DNA from: Rhodothermales bacterium
Lineage (GTDB): Bacteria; Bacteroidota; Rhodothermia; Rhodothermales; Bin80
Direction: 5' to 3'
Length of the DNA: 64,000 nt
NCBI GenBank assembly: GCA_958296045.1
Contig: CATQHT010000003.1
Coordinates: forward strand, 259,246-323,245
The notes under the pieces are model-generated. The model was not told the origin of the DNA. It searched no databases and saw only the letters and a list, made by a program, of their open reading frames with translations. The position numbers and the translations under genes were made by a program. Below are positions 15,504 to 24,800 of the stretch, piece after piece (the stretch's first letter is position 1; every line of letters starts with the position of its first letter).

Positions 15504-17027
15504 CTATGCGGCGAGCCGGTGATGACGCCATCTGACCAGGCCGATAACCGCCAGCTCTATCAGCAAAACGATCAGTGCCCACTTGGCCATGGGCAGTGCT
15601 GCCGACTCGGTTTCCATGGGCTCGAGGTAGACATGATACCATGCAGCGATCCCGCGCCTGTTGCCGTGCTCGGCGTTCAGCCCGTCCCACACGGAGAACG
15701 TTACCGGCGTAAACGTCGCCTCCGCAAAATGCAGGCCGCTCTCGAGCTGCCGTCTGCCCTTAAGGATGGCGCTCCATGCACCATCCTCGTAGGTGGCAGT
15801 GCTTTCGATCAGATCGTCTGCGGGCAGGACGCTCGCAGAGCCTCTTCCTATGAGCACCGCAGCGGTATCCGTCGCCAGGTCGGCAAACCAGATGCTCATA
15901 GCACGCTTTGCATCGCCAAACATGAAGTAGGGTTTCTCTTGCCCTTCACTCGCATCGGCGGGCACCATGAGTGCCACGGCGTCGGAGAATTCACCGACCT
16001 CGCTGCTGTCTGGATACTCTGGCTCGAACCGCGGCACCGGCATGGAGGGATGATTGGAGCCGGACATCTCCGCGGTCATGTCGTGCCAGGACAGATGAAA
16101 GGCTATCTCATCCTGCGTGTACACGGCCTGCACGGTTATGCCGTTCACTCCCGGATAGAAGGATCGGCCCGGCTCTATCAGCTGCCCGACTATCGGCAGA
16201 TAGCTGGCGGGTGCGCCGTCAAACAGCGCGGCACCCGCGGAGAGGTCGATGGGCGTTGCCCTCCCGATGGCCGTGACCATGGTCCCGTAGTCTGGCAAAT
16301 CTTCCGAAAGCGACCAGACGTAGTCCACTAGCGCCCAGCGGTCTTCCTCATCTATAGACTGCTCATAGGAGGGCATGGGGGTCCCGTTCAGGCCCGTGGT
16401 GAACGTCCGGTAGATGTCCTCGCGGGTGGCACTGGCGCGAAAAGTCCACCTCTTTGTCATGTCCGCTGGGCGAATGGGGAAGCCCCATTCATCTTCCAGG
16501 TCGAGAGCCGAAGGACCGTTGCCGCGACCGTTTTCTCCGTGACAGTCGGCGCACTGGTTGGCTTCGAAGACCTCCCGTCCCCGTGCTAAGTTGTCTTCGC
16601 GATAGGGCGGCGCTGAAGGTACTGGGATCACCTCTGGGTTGCCGTAAGGCCCGGCGAAGTCATTGCTGAATGTCTTGAGGTAGTAAGCCAGCGCCTCGAT
16701 TTCCGACTCGGACAGGATGCCTTCCCAAGGCGGCATACTGGTGTAGGGCATCCCCTCACGGATGCTGCGCTTGATGTCTTCCGTGGTGGGAAGCTCGCCA
16801 CTCCCGGTAGTTCTGAATTTGTACTGCCCGGACGTGAAGTCACGCGGCGCTGGCCGGAGGTATGCGGTAGCTACGCTCACCGCATCTCCTGCCATGCCGT
16901 GGCAGTGCGAACATTTGGCATCATAGATCTCTTTGCCCCTCTGTCGCTGCTCCTCGGTCCCCAGATCCTGACCGAACCCAGGGGATGCCGCGACCAAATA
17001 AGCGAGAATCAATACGAGTCTAGTCAT
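15504..17027 (-). CDS. Diheme cytochrome c with ethylbenzene-dehydrogenase-type heme domain and membrane anchor
   Basis: 507 residues. A signal peptide (cleavage near SPGFGQ) is followed by two cytochrome c domains with CSHCH (39-43) and CADCH (159-163). About residues 240-470 resemble the EB_dh domain, which binds a b-type heme in the gamma subunits of DMSO-reductase-family enzymes; WHDMTAEMSGSNHPSMPVP and the YFMFGDAKRAMSIWFAD stretch fit. A single C-terminal helix (about 480-500) and basic tail anchor it with the hemes outside. It could link three hemes in one chain. No molybdenum catalytic subunit is nearby. Starts 3 bases after the preceding gene. Confidence 0.85.
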   Translation of the reverse strand: MTRLVLILAYLVAASPGFGQDLGTEEQRQRGKEIYDAKCSHCHGMAGDAVSVATAYLRPAPRDFTSGQYKFRTTGSGELPTTEDIKRSIREGMPYTSMPPWEGILSESEIEALAYYLKTFSNDFAGPYGNPEVIPVPSAPPYREDNLARGREVFEANQCADCHGENGRGNGPSALDLEDEWGFPIRPADMTKRWTFRASATREDIYRTFTTGLNGTPMPSYEQSIDEEDRWALVDYVWSLSEDLPDYGTMVTAIGRATPIDLSAGAALFDGAPASYLPIVGQLIEPGRSFYPGVNGITVQAVYTQDEIAFHLSWHDMTAEMSGSNHPSMPVPRFEPEYPDSSEVGEFSDAVALMVPADASEGQEKPYFMFGDAKRAMSIWFADLATDTAAVLIGRGSASVLPADDLIESTATYEDGAWSAILKGRRQLESGLHFAEATFTPVTFSVWDGLNAEHGNRRGIAAWYHVYLEPMETESAALPMAKWALIVLLIELAVIGLVRWRHHRLAA

Positions 17028-17029
17028 GG

Positions 17030-17857
17030 CTAATGGGGCATGCCCTGCGCACGGGGCTCATATCCGGTGAACTCATACAGGAAGATGATAACGTCCCACA
17101 TCTCTTCGTCGGTCAGAAATTCTTCCCATGCTGGCATGGCACTCGACCACGGGGTAGATTCTGACGGCAGGCCCGGTGCTCCCTTCGCGATACGCCAGAA
17201 CAAGTAAGATTCCTGAAGCATCGCGATAGTGGTCGGATCATTGAAGTTGGCAGGTATCGGGTCATAGCCGTGCGCGAACATGCCAGCGCCCTGCATATTG
17301 TCGCCGTGGCAATAGAAGCAGTTTTCGAAATAGATCCGCCGCCCGTTGGCCACATGTTCGGCAAATGCCGCTTGGTCTGAATGCTCCAGCTCACGGTAAG
17401 GATTCGTGGCCGTGGCAAGGTTCACGGTTTGCCCTGACACGTTTATTGAGGCTGGAGGCGGCGGATGGATGGTGCGTCCGCTCGACGGAGGCTGCGGCGG
17501 GCTGGACAGGTCAGAGTAAACCTTGAATGCGGTCAGGGCAGGAACAGCTACCGCCACAATGATGAGGCCTATCCTGAACCGCGGTTCCACAATAAAGGTG
17601 TTAACCGCCTTTATGGCCGAAGTGAGCTCGTCCGAATCCGCTGACAGGTAGGCCACCAATGCCAGCGACACGATCGCCATAAACAGCACGATGATAGAGC
17701 TCGGCAAAGGCGGGTCGATGCCGGTTGCCAGGCCAGCATAGATGGCGACCCACCAGATGGCCAGCCAAGCCAGCCTGTTCAGTGGCAGCCATCGCACGGT
17801 TGCGAAGCGTATCGCAACCAAGAGCGCGACGATGAGGAGGAGTGGAAGAAGATTCAT
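17030..17857 (-). CDS. Membrane-bound monoheme cytochrome c
   Basis: 275 residues. Four predicted helices in the first ~115 residues are followed by a Pro-rich linker (SSPPQPPSSGRTIHPPPP) and a cytochrome c domain with CFYCH (about residue 181) and a likely distal Met in SSAMPAWEEFLTDEE. The heme domain should face the periplasm. It sits between two other c-type cytochromes in the operon, 7 bases after the diheme cytochrome gene. Confidence 0.87.
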   Translation of the reverse strand: MNLLPLLLIVALLVAIRFATVRWLPLNRLAWLAIWWVAIYAGLATGIDPPLPSSIIVLFMAIVSLALVAYLSADSDELTSAIKAVNTFIVEPRFRIGLIIVAVAVPALTAFKVYSDLSSPPQPPSSGRTIHPPPPASINVSGQTVNLATATNPYRELEHSDQAAFAEHVANGRRIYFENCFYCHGDNMQGAGMFAHGYDPIPANFNDPTTIAMLQESYLFWRIAKGAPGLPSESTPWSSAMPAWEEFLTDEEMWDVIIFLYEFTGYEPRAQGMPH

Positions 17858-17863
17858 CGGCCC

Positions 17864-18658
17864 TTAGAGTCCGCTCAGATACTCAATCAGCGACTGCAGC
17901 TCCTGGGCAGACACCTGTTCGTGAAACCCGGTCGCCGTAAGCAGCGCCCCCATAACCCCTGGCGCAAACCCTTCAGTCACGGTTGCATCCGGGTTGAGGA
18001 CAGACTCATACAGCTCGGCTTGGGAGAGGCGCTCGCCCACGCCCTGCAGCGAGGGGCCTGCCAGCGGAGTGCCGTCCAGGGTATGGCAGGTGTTGCACAG
18101 GTAGGCAGTGAACAGGGTTTCGCCATCGCGATTGGCGCCTGCCGCCACCGTAGCAGCAGCCTGGGCGGTCCCCTCGTTCTGGCCCTGCCATTGTAGCTCT
18201 GTCGCCATTGTCACCGTTGGCGTGCCGCCCAGAGACTGGAGATACGCGATCACGGTAAGGATTTCGTCGTCCGTGAGGGCTATCGGCGGCCGCGCCACCG
18301 CCGGCATGCCAGCCACAAAGCCGGGGACCACATATTCGTTGGGGTCATACATGGATGCGGCAAGGTAGTACACATCGGTCTGGCCCTCGACGCGCGAACC
18401 TGCAAGTGCTCCAATGTTGCCCAAGTCGGGAAAACGCAACCCGGTCCCGCTTTCACCCATAGTATGGCATGTTAGGCAGGTACCTTTGCCTGCCACGATC
18501 TCTTCGCCGATGGCCACCATCTCCTCGGTGGAGAGGTTTTGGCCGATGGCGATGTCTTCGGGCGGCTCCGTACGCTTTTGCGGCACCCAGAGGCTCACAT
18601 ACCAATAGAAGGCCGATACCAGAATGGTGAAGGCGAAGATGGAGAGTGCGTGTTTCAC
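17864..18658 (-). CDS. Membrane-anchored diheme cytochrome c
   Basis: 264 residues with one N-terminal helix (ALSIFAFTILVSAFYWYVSL) and two cytochrome c domains, with CLTCH (about 60-64) and CNTCH (about 188-192) and Met-containing distal segments (FVAGMPAVARPP; FAPGVMGALL). The GTG start overlaps the stop of the CydA-like gene (GTGA), a strong sign of coupled synthesis and of a stable complex between the two products. It is a likely electron donor to, or acceptor from, the CydA-like subunit. Confidence 0.88.
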   Translation of the reverse strand: MKHALSIFAFTILVSAFYWYVSLWVPQKRTEPPEDIAIGQNLSTEEMVAIGEEIVAGKGTCLTCHTMGESGTGLRFPDLGNIGALAGSRVEGQTDVYYLAASMYDPNEYVVPGFVAGMPAVARPPIALTDDEILTVIAYLQSLGGTPTVTMATELQWQGQNEGTAQAAATVAAGANRDGETLFTAYLCNTCHTLDGTPLAGPSLQGVGERLSQAELYESVLNPDATVTEGFAPGVMGALLTATGFHEQVSAQELQSLIEYLSGL

Positions 18659-20472
18659 GATGCGTCGGGTGCTGCGGAGCCGGCCGGCACCTGGGTATTG
18701 GCCTTCTTGGCCCGTCTGAACCGGCGTCTGCCGCTCTTTTCGGGAGCCTCGTAGTTCTTCTTGCCAGCCAGGCCCGTCAGGTAAAACACTACGGCAATGA
18801 ACAGGAAAAATATGATCACCGTGATGGACACGATCATCCCCGCAAAGCCCAGTGTAGGTGTGAACGCATCCACCGATGTGTCACGGATGACGCCGTAGAC
18901 GTGCCAGTGCTGGCGCATCCCTGCACGCACGTACCCCATCAGGCCCATCAGCCATGCAAACGTGATAGCCAGAAAGAACAGCGCATATTGGGCTCTGGCC
19001 GGAATCTTGCCCCACTCGATGCTGCCGCGCGTGTTGGCTCCTCTGAACAGAAATATGTCGATCACCGTCACCGACACCATAGCAAACAGAACAGAGTAGA
19101 CCTGCGGCTGGGAAAGCCCGATGCGGGTCTGCGCATCAACGAAATAGCCCAGAACGCCCAAGAACACCACGAAGATGACCACAACGGCAAAGATGCCGAA
19201 CTGCACTAGGTTACCTGTCTTGGCCCAGCTGACCGTGGCTTCCTTGTTGGCCCGCCGATACAGCAGAAAGCTCACGTACGTCGTCAGGATAAGCAGGTTG
19301 ACCGCGGTATTCTTGGCGCTCATCACGCCCAGCACATTAAGGATCGGATGGTGGGAGCCACCCATGGCGCGCGCCTCTTCCACCGTAGCCACCAGTGAGT
19401 GCGGCGTAGCCCACACGATGAAGCACAGCGTGATGACTGCCAGCAGGTACTTAATCAGGTGCCGGTATCGTTCAGCCCCGGCGATGCGTCCCATACTTAG
19501 CCACAGGTAGTAGTTAGCAGCAAGGAACAGGTTGCCGATCAGCACCGCCTGGACGATAAACAGCCATGAGAAGGTGCCGCCCATCAGTGTGATGCCCAGG
19601 CTCTGGTCATACGCATAGATCTCCACGCCGAGCCAGTACCCCGCGAACGGGAGCGGCAGGAGCGCGCAGATTGCAATAAAGATGCCGATGTAGCCCATCC
19701 AGTCGTAATGAGCTTTCTCTTTGAGCGTTTTTGCACCCAGGAATTTGTAAGCGCCGTACGCGGCACCGATAGCCCCTCCGAATGCCATGTTGGCGATCAG
19801 GCGGTGGATGTTGATCGGCATCCAGATATAGTTGTTGATAGCATCCCACAGGCTGGTGAGGTTGCCCATCTCGTCGATGCCGCTCGGCGTGTTCATGAAC
19901 GTGAGCCACGCATTAGCGATGAACATGATGGCGGTACCCACCAAGTTCAGCATAATTCCTAGAAACAGGTGGACGCGGGGCGAGAATTTGCCCCACCCGT
20001 AGTAATAGGCATACAGGAATACCGCTTCGAAGAAGAACAGCAGCACGTACGGCAGGAACGTCCAGCTGAAGATTTTTACCAGGTACTTAGTCAGTGCTGG
20101 ATAGAGCACGATGAGCGCAAAGGTCAGCAGGGCGCCCAGCGTGGCCGTAAACGAGAACGATACCGAGAGCAGCTTCGTAAAGTCGTACGCGAGCTGATCG
20201 AATCGTTTGTCGCCGGTCTTATAGCCGATGTACTCGATGATTACCGCAAACATCGGCACCGCGAGCACGAACGCGGCGAACATGAGGTGCAATTCGGCGA
20301 TGATCCACATCACCACACGGCTGCTGACAAAGGGAAGCGTGCGGTATTCCGGGTCCGCTTCCTGGGGCGAAGCCATGGCTGGCTCGCCGAACAGGGCCAT
20401 TGCCACGACCACCAGAAGCCCAACCGTAAAGGCGCGCCAGGCTGTAGCGCGACGAGGTCGTGTCATAGACAT
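18655..20472 (-). CDS. CydA-like membrane subunit (cytochrome bd superfamily), no CydB partner
   Basis: 605 residues from ATG at 20472; an upstream in-frame start would add 21 residues. After a signal-like N-terminus (LVVVAMALFGEPAMA) come about 13 helices. CydA landmarks are recognisable: a His in the first core helix (IAELHLMFAAFVLAVPMF), FFFEAVFLYAYYYGW, NAWLTFMNTPSG, and NIHRLIANMAFGG. The canonical GRQPW motif is altered to MRQHW (then HVYGVIRD), and no long quinol-binding Q-loop is evident. It is followed directly by a coupled diheme cytochrome c, and no cydB lies in the window. This fits the cytochrome c-linked branches of the bd superfamily. Whether it reduces oxygen is uncertain. Confidence 0.82.
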   Translation of the reverse strand: MSMTRPRRATAWRAFTVGLLVVVAMALFGEPAMASPQEADPEYRTLPFVSSRVVMWIIAELHLMFAAFVLAVPMFAVIIEYIGYKTGDKRFDQLAYDFTKLLSVSFSFTATLGALLTFALIVLYPALTKYLVKIFSWTFLPYVLLFFFEAVFLYAYYYGWGKFSPRVHLFLGIMLNLVGTAIMFIANAWLTFMNTPSGIDEMGNLTSLWDAINNYIWMPINIHRLIANMAFGGAIGAAYGAYKFLGAKTLKEKAHYDWMGYIGIFIAICALLPLPFAGYWLGVEIYAYDQSLGITLMGGTFSWLFIVQAVLIGNLFLAANYYLWLSMGRIAGAERYRHLIKYLLAVITLCFIVWATPHSLVATVEEARAMGGSHHPILNVLGVMSAKNTAVNLLILTTYVSFLLYRRANKEATVSWAKTGNLVQFGIFAVVVIFVVFLGVLGYFVDAQTRIGLSQPQVYSVLFAMVSVTVIDIFLFRGANTRGSIEWGKIPARAQYALFFLAITFAWLMGLMGYVRAGMRQHWHVYGVIRDTSVDAFTPTLGFAGMIVSITVIIFFLFIAVVFYLTGLAGKKNYEAPEKSGRRRFRRAKKANTQVPAGSAAPDAS

Positions 20473-20708
20473 ATCGTCTTCAGATACAATTTCATCATAA
20501 TGCCGCGTCCAGCGTACAGCCACACAATACATCAAGTGAGGCGAACTACCTGCCCCTCCAATGTCAATTTCACGGGAAAAATACGCAATGGGCCGAGTTT
20601 CAATGCGGCACGCCCCAGTCTAAAAGGCGGGCGCACGCGTCCTGGTACAATAGGAACAAGCTAATTCTCCGTGCATAGCAGACGGGTTAGCCTCTCTTTC
20701 TTACCGCT

Positions 20709-20972
20709 TTGAACATCTTCACGATACTTGGCCTTGCGCTTCTGGTAGCATCTTTGGCGTCTGCCGCGTGGATGGCGAGGTTGCTCTTGCGTCAAAGGCG
20801 GCGACCACGCGCTATGCGCGGACCAACAGTGGTGGTGCTGCGAAGGCCCCCAGTCATTGTGTTGAACGATCCGACGGTAGAGGAGCCCGACGAGGGCTGC
20901 GAATGGGTAGCCAGAGAGTCAGACGGCATCCCTCCTGCCTGGAAAGAAGATCTCGAGAACCGGCGCAACTGA
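20709..20972 (+). CDS. Possible small membrane protein, 87 residues
   Basis: One N-terminal helix (FTILGLALLVASLASAAWMA), an Arg-rich stretch (RLLLRQRRRPRAMRG) and an acidic soluble tail. The only start is TTG and no ribosome-binding site is visible. The topology looks biological and the upstream gap is large enough for a promoter, but a chance frame is possible. Confidence 0.35.
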   Translation: MNIFTILGLALLVASLASAAWMARLLLRQRRRPRAMRGPTVVVLRRPPVIVLNDPTVEEPDEGCEWVARESDGIPPAWKEDLENRRN

Positions 20973-21335
20973 TTGCGTGCTGCGGCTTGCCCCCTGCGGC
21001 AGTGCCCGACGCGCCCGCCGCCTTGATGCATCGCGCGGCTTATACCCAACAAGGCTGCCAGCGGCACGACCAACCTCAAGGACCAGTAACACGAAGCAGG
21101 CATGCACCCAAAGGTGCTACATGGGGTATGCGCAAGAAGAGGATGCTCCAGGGCAAATGTGCTGGATTGTACGGTCGCTGGAACCCGCATTGCAGTCTGC
21201 GCTGCACTTACCGGTGACCTGGTATGCGGCAACGCCCCGTGCAGTTACCCTCTGGTGATACGCCCAGGGTCGGGTCCGCAAAGCCCGTAAGGGCCCGCTG
21301 TCGAGGAGTGGTGAGGCACTCTGCGCGGCCGTAAC
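20973..21335. other. Intergenic stretch upstream of the DoxX gene
   Basis: No supported gene. It contains the short palindrome GCCCGTAAGGGC near 21286 and ends at the promoter of the DoxX gene. Confidence 0.4.
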
Positions 21336-21364
21336 TTGACTATTCGTCACAATTCAGGTATAAT
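21336..21364 (+). promoter_or_regulatory. Near-consensus sigma70 promoter of the DoxX-metF unit
   Basis: TTGACT at 21336-21341, a 17-base spacer and a perfect TATAAT at 21359-21364. The expected start site is about 20 bases before the ATG at 21390. Confidence 0.7.
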
Positions 21365-21389
21365 CGGCCTTCACCCGCTCGATCAGCCA

Positions 21390-22541
21390 ATGCTACAGAA
21401 GGTAGAAGCCTGGCTTGACCAGTACCGCGAGGTCGCTTTCGACCTGATTCGCATCTATCTGGGCATAGGCCTGGCAGTGCGGGGCATCCTCTTTATCTAC
21501 CGGCGAGAGCTGTTTCTGGGTCTCCTTCCGCCAGAGGCCCCGGCGTGGCTTACGGACCCGGCCATCCTGACCGTCGTAGCGCTGATTCACGTCTTGGGCG
21601 GCATCGCTATCGCCATCGGATTCTGGACGCGTCTGGCGGCGCTGGTGCAGATCCCGGTGCTTTTTGGCGCGGTGTTCCTTAGCATCTCGGGCATGTTTTC
21701 GGCGGACCAGTCGTTTCAGTTGGCGACGCTGGTGCTTTTTCTATTGGTGCTAGTCCTTATCTGTGGTTCTGGGCGCTGGTCGGTAGACCATCGTATTCAG
21801 CGCAAGGCACTGTGGCGCCAGCTGTACATGTTTCGCGCGCCTGCCTTCGATCTGCTGCGCATGTTCTTGGGTATCGCGTTCTTCATTCGCGGCACGCAGT
21901 TCATTGCGGATGCGACCACCTTTTTCGCCTTGTTGTCGGACGACTCCGCCGCGCGTCTGCAGTCCACCGTGCTGTTGCACTATGTGGCGCTGACGCACAT
22001 CTTCGGTGGTTTCATGTTGACCGCAGGCCTGTTGACACGCTTGGCCGCGCTGATTCAGCTGCCTGTCCTGGTCGGTGCTGTGATGATCACGGAGGTGCAC
22101 ACACTGCTCAACGAAGGCTCACAGGGCTTTGAGCTGGCGGCGCTGACTCTATTCCTCTTGATACTCGTCTTCCTGTACGGTCCGGGCACCTGGGCGTCGG
22201 ACCACTACCTATTCCGGCGCAAGAGGCCCGGCGCCATGACGGGGCGGTCGAATCGTGCCAAAGAGATCCTTACCCAAAGCGTCCCGGAAGAGAAGACGTT
22301 CGCCGATCCGAGGGAGACGCTGGCGGTTCCAGAGTATCAGAGTTCTCAGGAGGTGGTCAAAGCACTGGACGAGGACCCCAGTGTCGTTGCGCTGGCCCGC
22401 TACAGTATCTGGGGCTGGGCGCTGTTTCTAGCCGACGTGACGCCTCGTCCGAAGGAGATCGTGTTTCGCGATGTACATTCGGGCAACATCTTGAAGCGCA
22501 GCAAGGACCCTGATGTGCTGGAGCAGTTCCGTTACCGTTAG
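21390..22541 (+). CDS. Tandem DoxX-family membrane protein
   Basis: 383 residues from ATG at 21390; the frame is open further upstream but that part overlaps the promoter. Two repeats of a four-helix DoxX unit (about 10-125 and 145-275) align with each other: FDLIRIYLGIGLAVRGILF with FDLLRMFLGIAFFIRGTQF, and IHVLGGIAIAIGFWTRLAAL with THIFGGFMLTAGLLTRLAAL. A soluble C-terminal region (about 290-383) of unknown fold follows. DoxX proteins are linked to membrane redox reactions. The 24-base gap to metF suggests co-transcription. Confidence 0.82.
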   Translation: MLQKVEAWLDQYREVAFDLIRIYLGIGLAVRGILFIYRRELFLGLLPPEAPAWLTDPAILTVVALIHVLGGIAIAIGFWTRLAALVQIPVLFGAVFLSISGMFSADQSFQLATLVLFLLVLVLICGSGRWSVDHRIQRKALWRQLYMFRAPAFDLLRMFLGIAFFIRGTQFIADATTFFALLSDDSAARLQSTVLLHYVALTHIFGGFMLTAGLLTRLAALIQLPVLVGAVMITEVHTLLNEGSQGFELAALTLFLLILVFLYGPGTWASDHYLFRRKRPGAMTGRSNRAKEILTQSVPEEKTFADPRETLAVPEYQSSQEVVKALDEDPSVVALARYSIWGWALFLADVTPRPKEIVFRDVHSGNILKRSKDPDVLEQFRYR

Positions 22542-22565
22542 GAATCCGTGCCGCGAGAAGCTGAC

Positions 22566-23513
22566 ATGACGATTCCAGAACTCCTGGACGCCGCGCGCAC
22601 TCCTTTGATCTCCTATGAGATTATCCCTCCCAAGCGTGGCAGCTCTGCTGCGCAGCTGATGGCCGTGGTGGAGCAGCTAATACCGTTTGCTCCGCCGTTC
22701 ATTGATGTGACGAGCCATTCTGCGGAGGCCCAGTACGAGGAGTTACCCGATGGCACATGGCGCCGAATCATCAAACGTAAGCGGCCGGGCACCGTTGGCA
22801 TCTGCGCGGCGATCAAGAGCCGGTTTGGCGTGGAGACCGTGCCGCATCTGTTATGTCATGGCTTTACCAGAAGCGAAACAGAGGACGCGCTGATCGAGCT
22901 CAACTACTTGGGCATCAACAACGTGATGGCGCTTCACGGGGACGATACCGGCTTTCAGAAGTCGGTGCCGCCGGGGACGCCGGTTAACCGTAGCGCTATT
23001 GAGCTGGTGCACCAGATCTCGTCGATGAACCGCGGACGCTACCTGGAAGATCTGATGAATGCGGTACCCACCGCATTTTGTATTGGGGTGGCTGGCTATC
23101 CAGAAAAGCATTATCGGGCTCCCAACCTGACATGGGATATTCAGTATTTGAGGCGCAAGGTGGAGGCTGGGGCCGCGTACATCACTACGCAGATGTTTTT
23201 TGACAATGCCCACTATTTTCATTTCGAGAAGCGTTGTCGTGAGGCGGGCATCGATGTTCCTATTGTACCGGGGCTGAAGATTTTCACTTCTGCGCGACAG
23301 CTTCAGGTATTACCTTCCCGGTTTCATATTGAGGTTCCTGAGGAGCTTGCTGGTGAGGTAACCGAGGCCCAGCCGAAGCATGTGAGGGAGGTAGGTATTC
23401 GATGGGCGGTTCGCCAGTGCGAGGAGCTGTTCAATGCTGGTGTGCCGTGCGTGCATTTCTACATTATGCAAAGCGCGACAATAGTTAAGCGAGTCGTTGT
23501 GCAACTGCTATAG
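22566..23513 (+). CDS. metF: Methylenetetrahydrofolate reductase
   Basis: 315 residues from ATG at 22566; a GTG six codons upstream is also possible. It reduces 5,10-methylenetetrahydrofolate to 5-methyltetrahydrofolate for methionine synthesis, using FAD. Family motifs are SYEIIPPKRG near the N-terminus (catalytic Glu), DVTSHSAEAQYE, NVMALHGDD, FCIGVAGYPEKHYRAPN, and YITTQMFFDNAHYFHF. The barrel appears complete. Confidence 0.93.
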   Translation: MTIPELLDAARTPLISYEIIPPKRGSSAAQLMAVVEQLIPFAPPFIDVTSHSAEAQYEELPDGTWRRIIKRKRPGTVGICAAIKSRFGVETVPHLLCHGFTRSETEDALIELNYLGINNVMALHGDDTGFQKSVPPGTPVNRSAIELVHQISSMNRGRYLEDLMNAVPTAFCIGVAGYPEKHYRAPNLTWDIQYLRRKVEAGAAYITTQMFFDNAHYFHFEKRCREAGIDVPIVPGLKIFTSARQLQVLPSRFHIEVPEELAGEVTEAQPKHVREVGIRWAVRQCEELFNAGVPCVHFYIMQSATIVKRVVVQLL

Positions 23514-23869
23514 CCACGCCTACTCACCCGGCAATACTGGCCATCCTGCACAGACTCTGCTGCATGCCGAACGTTGCGTGGGTCATCCAGCATTATTCGC
23601 CAGGGATTCTGGATGAGCCGATGACAGGGCTATTGGTTGGAGGCTGGCGGCGCGTCGTCTGGTGCGAGCAAACCGGGGCAGAAGCCGCTTAGCAGGATTC
23701 TGCGCAATGCTCAACGTAGCATCAGCCGTATCCGTCCGAATGTCTGGATCTTGAACAGGTAGTATTACTGCCCGGCCCTGTGGGAGGTACTATGGACCAA
23801 TCCGTGAGATCGAGGGGCAGGAAGTAAGCCATTCTTAGGGCGAAATACGGGTTCACAGGAGGGGGAGAG
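23514..23869. other. Intergenic stretch after metF
   Basis: No supported gene, RNA or clear terminator seen. It marks the left edge of the GC-rich island. Confidence 0.4.
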
Positions 23870-24145
23870 ATGTCTAATATCCCTTACCATCTGGACTATA
23901 CGCATGCTCTATTTCGGGACTGGTACCACTTCGGTGCCGGCTATCGAGGCGACATAGGTAATTACAGCCTTTGGCGCACCTATCGCATGCTTGACCCCGG
24001 CCCGGTCGTGCGCGTGGGCGCGACGCCTGCGACCGGATGCGTTATTGTGGGTAACCAGTGTCGGTGGTGGGCCTCCGATGTGGCATTTCCCAGCCCACAG
24101 CCAAGCTCGCCGCTGTGCGCCTCGTACTCAACGACTTCGGCCTGA
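23870..24145 (+). CDS. Short open frame at the island edge, doubtful
   Basis: 91 codons after a good purine-rich site (GGAGGGGGAGAG) spaced 2 bases from the ATG. The N-terminal part ([20 protein letters not shown]) looks protein-like, but the C-terminal third overlaps the cysNC remnant in another frame, so this is probably the start of a gene truncated by rearrangement. Confidence 0.3.
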   Translation: MSNIPYHLDYTHALFRDWYHFGAGYRGDIGNYSLWRTYRMLDPGPVVRVGATPATGCVIVGNQCRWWASDVAFPSPQPSSPLCASYSTTSA

Positions 24146-24800
24146 TTAACCTCGTGACCAACCGCGCCGTGTCCTTCGCGCCCTTCGGCGAGTCGTATCG
24201 GCTGGGCGCCTTCATCCTGATCGACAGAGCCACGAATGCCTCCGTCGGCGTAGGCACGATCGTGTCTTCCCTCATGCGCTCAGCGAATGTCGAGCTGCGC
24301 GATTTCGACGTCGGTAGAGAAGTTCGCTCCGAATTGAAGCAGCAGCGCGCCCGGTGCCTTTGGCTGACAGGTCTCTCGGCGTCGGGGGAGTCAACGGTGG
24401 CCAATCTCTTGGAAAAGCGCCTCGCCGCCGAGGGCCGCCACACCTACCTGTTGGCTGGCGACAACGTTCGGCACGGGCTCAACCGGGATCTGGGATTCAC
24501 CGAGGCGGACCGCGTGGAGAACATCCGCTAGGCGGCCGAGGTGTCGCGTTTCATGGTTGATGCGAGACTGATCGTGATCGTGTCCTTTATCAGCCCGTTC
24601 TGGTTCGAGCGTGAGCTCGCCCGCGGTCTCTTCAAACCCGGCGAGTCAGGGAGACCTTTGTGGATGCGTCGCTGGAAGCTTGCGTGGCGCGTGAGCCGAA
24701 GGGCCTCTATGCCGAGGTGATGAGCGGCGGGATCAGGAACTTCACGGGCTTGGACAGCCCCTACGAGAAGCCCGAGCAGCCGGATCTGCTCCTCACGAGG
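24090..24800 (+). pseudogene. Dead cysNC remnant (sulfate adenylyltransferase large subunit / APS kinase)
   Basis: The start matches the C-terminal end of CysN ([36 protein letters not shown]), followed by an APS kinase domain ([10 protein letters not shown]...; [20 protein letters not shown]). It is broken in several ways: the P-loop Lys is Glu (SASGEST), LDGDN reads LAGDN, an in-frame TAG replaces an Arg codon at 24530, and a base is missing near 24640, after which [20 protein letters not shown] and NFTGLDSPYE continue in another frame. It ends abruptly near 24800 against the sulfotransferase remnant. A working copy would have made PAPS, the sulfate donor for the neighbouring sulfotransferases. 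Confidence 0.85.
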
